Assembly: GCF_008123515.1 (NCBI RefSeq)
Contig: NZ_VSSR01000011.1
Location: 186,001-250,000 of the forward strand
Direction: 5' to 3'
DNA length: 64,000 bases
Origin: Bradyrhizobium cytisi
GTDB lineage: Bacteria > Pseudomonadota > Alphaproteobacteria > Rhizobiales > Xanthobacteraceae
Numbering within the stretch: position 1 is the stretch's first letter; every line of letters begins with the position of its first letter. The position numbers were made by a program, and so were the translations under genes. This document shows positions 60,034 to 64,000 of this stretch, piece by piece. The notes under the pieces were generated by a model. That model was not told the DNA's origin, did not search any database, and saw nothing but the letters and a program-made list of their open reading frames with translations.

Positions 60034-61719
60034 TTACGCCGCCTGAGCCTTCTTCTCGTCGCGCAGTTCGCGGCGCAGGATCTTGCCGACATTGGTCTTG
60101 GGCAGGTCGGCGCGGAATTCGATCTGCTTGGGTACCTTGTAGCCGGTGAGCTGCTCGCGGCAGAACTTGATGACGCCCTCCGCCGTGAGGTTCGGGTCCT
60201 TCTTCACCACGAACGCCTTCACCGCTTCGCCGGACCCGCTGTCGGGAACGCCGATCACGGCGCATTCCAGCACGCCCGGATGGCTCGCGATCACTTCCTC
60301 GATCTCGTTCGGATAGACGTTAAATCCGGAGACCAGGATCATGTCCTTCTTGCGGTCCACGATCTTGGTGTAGCCCTTCTCGTCCATGATGCCGATGTCG
60401 CCGGTGCGGAAATAGCCGTCCGCGGTCATCACCTTCGCGGTCTCCTCCGGCCTGTTCCAGTAGCCCGACATCACCTGCGGGCCCTTGGAGCAGATCTCGC
60501 CGGGCTGGCCGAGCGGGAGTTCATTGCCGTCGTCGTCGCGGATCGAGATCCAGGTCGAGGGCACGGGAATCCCGATCGATCCCGAGAATTCGGTTGTGGT
60601 CGCGGGATTGCAAGTCAGCGTCGGCGCAGTCTCCGACAGGCCGTAGCCTTCGGCGATGAAGCAGCCGGTCACGGCTTTCCACTGCTCCGCCACCGGGCGC
60701 TGTACCGCCATGCCGCCGCCGTTGGAAATCTTCAGCTTGGAGAAGTCGAGCTTCTTGAAGTCGGGATGGTGCATCAAGCCGTTGTAGAGCGTGTTCACCG
60801 CCGGGAAGCTGTTGACCTGGTATTTCGCGAGCTCCTTGACGAAGCCGGCGATGTCGCGCGGGTTGGGGATCAGGAGATTGCAGCCGCCGGCGCGCACCGC
60901 GAGTAGGTAGCAGGCCGTCAGTGCGAAGATGTGATAGAGCGGCAGCGCACAGACGATCATGAGCTGATCGACATGCGGCGGCGTGGTCATCGCCGGCTGC
61001 AGCCAAGCATCGTTCTGCAGCACGTTGGCGACGATATTGCGATGGAGCAGCGTGGCGCCCTTGGAGACACCGGTGGTGCCGCCGGTATATTGCAGGAAGG
61101 CGACGTCGCCGGGCGACAGCTTTGGCTTGTTGAGGGTTGCACCCCGGCCGGCCGAGAGCGCATCGTTGAACGAGACAGCGCCCGGCAGCGACCAGGTCGG
61201 CACCATCTTCTTGACGCGGCGGACGACGAGATTGACGATCACGCCCTTGAAGCCGAGCAGGTCGCCCATGCTGGCGACGATGACGTGCTTGACCTGCGTC
61301 TTCGCGATCACCTGCTCGACGGTGTGCGCAAAGTTCTCCAGCACGATGATCGCTTCGGCGCCGGAATCCTTGAGCTGATGCTCGAGCTCGCGCGGGGTGT
61401 AGAGCGGATTGACGTTGACCACGGCAAAGCCGGCGCGCAGCACCGCGGCGGTGGCGACCGGATATTGCAGCACGTTCGGCATCATGATGGCGACGCGCGC
61501 GCCGCGCTGCAGGCCGCGTCCCTGCAGGTAAGCAGCGAGCGCCAGCGACATCTGGTCGAGGTCGCGATAGCTGATCGCCTTGTCCATGCAGATGAACGCC
61601 TTGCGGTCGGCGAACTTGGCAAAACTCTCCTCAAGGAGGTCGACCAGCGACGCGTATTGAGTCGGCTCGATATCAGCGGGCACGCCGGGCGGATATTGCT
61701 TGAGCCAGATGCGCTCCAT
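60034..61719 (-). CDS. Long-chain fatty-acid-CoA ligase (FadD-like)
   Basis: 561-aa acyl-CoA synthetase activating fatty acids for beta-oxidation or lipid use. Motifs: FLQYTGGTTGVSKGATLLHR (P-loop), YGLSETAPTLTCNP, GYFRTGDIGIMDEKGYTKIV and DMILVSGFNVYPNEIEEVIA; C-terminal lysine near PKTNVGKILRREL. GAGGGGAG precedes the ATG at 61719. Its length and the MERIWLKQYPPGVPADI start are typical of FadD. Confidence 0.94.
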   Translation of the reverse strand: MERIWLKQYPPGVPADIEPTQYASLVDLLEESFAKFADRKAFICMDKAISYRDLDQMSLALAAYLQGRGLQRGARVAIMMPNVLQYPVATAAVLRAGFAVVNVNPLYTPRELEHQLKDSGAEAIIVLENFAHTVEQVIAKTQVKHVIVASMGDLLGFKGVIVNLVVRRVKKMVPTWSLPGAVSFNDALSAGRGATLNKPKLSPGDVAFLQYTGGTTGVSKGATLLHRNIVANVLQNDAWLQPAMTTPPHVDQLMIVCALPLYHIFALTACYLLAVRAGGCNLLIPNPRDIAGFVKELAKYQVNSFPAVNTLYNGLMHHPDFKKLDFSKLKISNGGGMAVQRPVAEQWKAVTGCFIAEGYGLSETAPTLTCNPATTTEFSGSIGIPVPSTWISIRDDDGNELPLGQPGEICSKGPQVMSGYWNRPEETAKVMTADGYFRTGDIGIMDEKGYTKIVDRKKDMILVSGFNVYPNEIEEVIASHPGVLECAVIGVPDSGSGEAVKAFVVKKDPNLTAEGVIKFCREQLTGYKVPKQIEFRADLPKTNVGKILRRELRDEKKAQAA

Positions 61720-61913
61720 GGAAACTCCCCTCTCTTGCACCAGAGCCCGTTGTGTCTCGGGCTTGCCTCATTGCCGGCAGTATCGAGCCTGCCGGAACGG
61801 CTGGCAAGGCGGTCGAGGCTTAGGGCAAAGGCTGGAGAGTGGCTACCGGAATCGTCGCAGATCGCTGCCGCAGTGCGAAGTGCGGGCGTAGCCAGGCGGC
61901 CTTGAGCCTTAAC

Positions 61914-63398
61914 CTAGCTGTTGTTGGGCGCGGGCTTCGGCTTGGTGGCGGCTTTGGGCTTGGCCGGCTTGGCAGTCTGATCGCCACTCGCCGCCGGCTT
62001 CTCCGCAGGCTTATCAGAAGGCTTGGCCGCCGCATCAGACTTGGCCGCGGCACGCTTGCTCGCCGCCGGCTTTGCCGCGCTCTTGGTGTCACTCTTCGCG
62101 GCCGCGTCGGGCTTGGTGGCGGCCGGTTTCGCCGCGGCAGTCTTGGTGTCAGTCTTGCCGTCAGTCTTGGCGTCGCTGCCGGCATCGGGCTTCTTGGCGG
62201 CGCGCGACTTCTTGCCACGCGCCTTCGGCGGGGTCTGCTGATCGGTGTCGGCTGCGACCGCCGCGACCAGGGCCGCGCCGGTGCGGGTCGGGCCGGTATA
62301 GACCACCATGGGCTCTGCGGCTGCAGGCGCCGAGGCCATCAGCTCGGACGCCCTCATCAGCGGCGGCTGGAGCCCTGCGGTGAAGAACGTCACCTGGGCT
62401 TCGCCGCCGGTGGCAGACCCGGTCGTGCCGCCGCCGTTGGTCGCGATCAGCGCATCGTCGTCGTCACTGGCCGGCCGCTTGCGGTGACCGCCGCACATCT
62501 CCTCGCGCAAATTCGGCGGCGAGGCGTCGACGGGCACGAGGTTCTCGACGGTGCCGAGCGAGGGCCGCAGCCACGACAGATTATCCTGGCTGAAGCCGCG
62601 CTCGAGCAGCTGCGCCGCCTTCACCGCACGCGCGGTGCCGGAATTGGCGCCGAGCACCACCGCGATCAGGCGGCGGCCGTTGCGCGTGGCGGAGGCCACG
62701 AGGTTGTAGCCGGAGGCGCAGATGAAGCCGGTCTTGAAACCGTCGGCGCCGGGATAGCGGCCGATCAGCTTGTTGAAATTGCCAGTGACGCGCTTGCCGA
62801 AGCGGATCGCCGGGATATGCACGAAATATTCGTATTCCGGCAGGTCGCGCAGGAACGAGCGCGCGAGAATCCCGAGGTCGCGTGCCGAGGTGACGTGTCC
62901 ATCTGCAGGCAGGCCGTTCGGATTGACGTAGTTCGTCTGCGTCATGCCGAGCTTCTTCGCGGTGTCGTTCATCATCACGGAGAAGCCGTCGATCGAACCG
63001 CCGAGGCCTTCGGCGAGCACCACGGCCATGTCGTTCGCCGACTTGACCATCATCATCTTCAGTGCGTTGTCGACGGTGAGCTGTGTCCCCGGACGGAGGC
63101 CCATCTTCGAGGGCGATTGCGAGGCGGCCGTCGGCGACACCGTCAGCAGCGTGTCGAGCGTGATCTTGCCGTCCTTCACCGCCTTCAGCGTCACATAGGC
63201 AGTCATGATCTTGGTGACGGAGGCCGGATACCAGGGATTGGTCGCGTTGTCCGCTTGCAGCACCTTGCCGGTGTCGGCTTCGATCAGAAGCAGTGCTTCA
63301 GCATTTGCGACGCGCGGTACGAGCAGCGCACCGACCGCGAGCGCTGCGGCGAACAGGTTGAACAGAGACTTGCGAAGCAGCGGGCGAAAGGCGTGCAC
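61914..63398 (-). CDS. D-alanyl-D-alanine carboxypeptidase (PBP5/DacA type) with low-complexity tail
   Basis: 494-aa serine peptidase of the S11 family that trims peptidoglycan stem peptides in the periplasm. Signal peptide with cleavage near VANA-EALLLIE. Catalytic motifs: S60-V-T-K63, S120-A-N122 and K222-T-G. The domain ends near 330; from about 390 an Ala/Lys/Pro-rich tail (KARGKKSRAAKKPDAGSDAK onward) runs to the C-terminus. This basic tail could bind wall polymers or DNA; its length is unusual. Confidence 0.93.
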   Translation of the reverse strand: MHAFRPLLRKSLFNLFAAALAVGALLVPRVANAEALLLIEADTGKVLQADNATNPWYPASVTKIMTAYVTLKAVKDGKITLDTLLTVSPTAASQSPSKMGLRPGTQLTVDNALKMMMVKSANDMAVVLAEGLGGSIDGFSVMMNDTAKKLGMTQTNYVNPNGLPADGHVTSARDLGILARSFLRDLPEYEYFVHIPAIRFGKRVTGNFNKLIGRYPGADGFKTGFICASGYNLVASATRNGRRLIAVVLGANSGTARAVKAAQLLERGFSQDNLSWLRPSLGTVENLVPVDASPPNLREEMCGGHRKRPASDDDDALIATNGGGTTGSATGGEAQVTFFTAGLQPPLMRASELMASAPAAAEPMVVYTGPTRTGAALVAAVAADTDQQTPPKARGKKSRAAKKPDAGSDAKTDGKTDTKTAAAKPAATKPDAAAKSDTKSAAKPAASKRAAAKSDAAAKPSDKPAEKPAASGDQTAKPAKPKAATKPKPAPNNS

Positions 63399-63586
63399 TA
63401 TCCGATTCCGGTCCTTGGAGATCCGCCAGTTCGGACGGTTCTCGTGATCTGATGTTCGGTTCTGAAATCCAGCGCCGCCGCTTGCGGCAGCGCAAACCTA
63501 TACCGGCTCGTGCGTCGAGAACAGGGGTTTCGGCTGCGTATTCCGCGATGAAATAGGCTGAATTTCGACGGTGCTACGGGGACTTG

Positions 63587-64000
63587 TTAAGGGGATTTGG
63601 CGGCAGAGGCCGCGGCCTCGGCGGCACCCGCGCTGGGCCGCGCATTTGCCTGAGCACTTTCCTGCACCATGAACTGGGCCTTGGCGAGTTCGGCAAAATG
63701 GCCGCCTTTGGCCACGAGTTCATCGAAAGTTCCGCTTTCGATCACCCGTCCGTCCTCGAACACCAGGATCCGCGTGGCATTGCGGATGGTGGAGAGGCGG
63801 TGGGCGATCACGAAGGTGGTGCGGCCCTTCATCACTTCATCGAGAGCGGCATTCAGCTTGGCCTCGGTGATGGCGTCGAGCGCGCTGGTCGCCTCGTCCA
63901 GGATCAGGATCGGCGGGTCCTTCAGCAGCGCGCGTGCGACCGACAGCCGTTGCCGCTCGCCGCCGGACAGCATGCGGCCGCGCTCGCCGGCATTGGTCTC
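63587..64000 (-). CDS. ABC exporter ATPase, C-terminal part (5' end outside window)
   Basis: Partial: the visible 137 codons start at residues [20 protein letters not shown] and include the signature LSGGERQR, Walker [13 protein letters not shown] and the H-loop [11 protein letters not shown]. The tail is Ala-rich ([13 protein letters not shown]). The arrangement is that of a fused exporter ATPase (MsbA/NdvA type); the glucan exporter NdvA is one possibility. The upstream membrane domain is outside the window. Confidence 0.88.
   Translation of the reverse strand, partial: ETNAGERGRMLSGGERQRLSVARALLKDPPILILDEATSALDAITEAKLNAALDEVMKGRTTFVIAHRLSTIRNATRILVFEDGRVIESGTFDELVAKGGHFAELAKAQFMVQESAQANARPSAGAAEAAASAAKSP

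Overview
This is a chromosomal window from a high-GC alphaproteobacterium, most likely Bradyrhizobium or a close relative (Nitrobacteraceae). I infer that from four things: the ispH-thrB-rnhA run beside a TrcR/DUF1013 gene, a kaiB-kaiC pair with a histidine kinase, many ABC and TRAP uptake systems, and several families of palindromic intergenic repeats. No rRNA, tRNA, CRISPR array, transposase or prophage gene was seen. No homology search was possible, so names rest on motifs and neighbourhood.

Layout. 1-6.8 kb: a spermidine/putrescine-type ABC importer on the minus strand (ATPase, binding protein, two permeases, joined by ATGA overlaps), divergent from a MocR-type regulator and a DadA-like FAD oxidase; together a probable amino-compound uptake and oxidation unit. 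7.2-11.9 kb: a LuxR regulator, kaiB, kaiC and a hybrid histidine kinase behind a perfect match to an EcfG general-stress promoter. 12-15.7 kb: a small redox group (HxlR regulator, two SDRs, a DoxX-like membrane protein, a Rossmann epimerase-like protein). 15.8-24.0 kb: a sugar ABC importer with a GH31 glucosidase, divergent from a LacI regulator over an 18-bp perfect palindrome. 24.1-26.2 kb: a cupin, the scar of two truncated genes, and an AraC regulator.

26.3-30.7 kb holds the most unusual system: a compact thiazole/oxazole-modified microcin (TOMM/LAP) locus. A SagB-type azoline oxidase and a fused E1-like/YcaO cyclodehydratase lie downstream of a 151-aa precursor whose last 58 residues contain 17 cysteines, nine of them at exactly every third position, encoded by an 18-nt tandem repeat. 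A hairpin after the precursor gene probably sets the ratio of precursor to enzymes. No exporter or protease is adjacent.

30.9-43.6 kb carries mostly single metabolic, stress and unknown genes (VOC protein, LuxR regulator, RibD-like reductase, amine oxidase, isochorismatase-like hydrolase, TPR protein, aldo/keto reductase, thioesterase, CoA-type Nudix hydrolase, secreted proteins). 43.7-49.3 kb has a TAXI-type TRAP transporter with its DUF1850 partner and an SDR. 49.4-55.7 kb has a CPA1 antiporter, two tandem TPR/LprI-like paralogues, prpE and a small lipoprotein. 55.8-64 kb is core genome: trcR, ispH-thrB-rnhA, a peroxiredoxin, a FadD-type ligase, a D,D-carboxypeptidase and the end of an exporter ABC ATPase.
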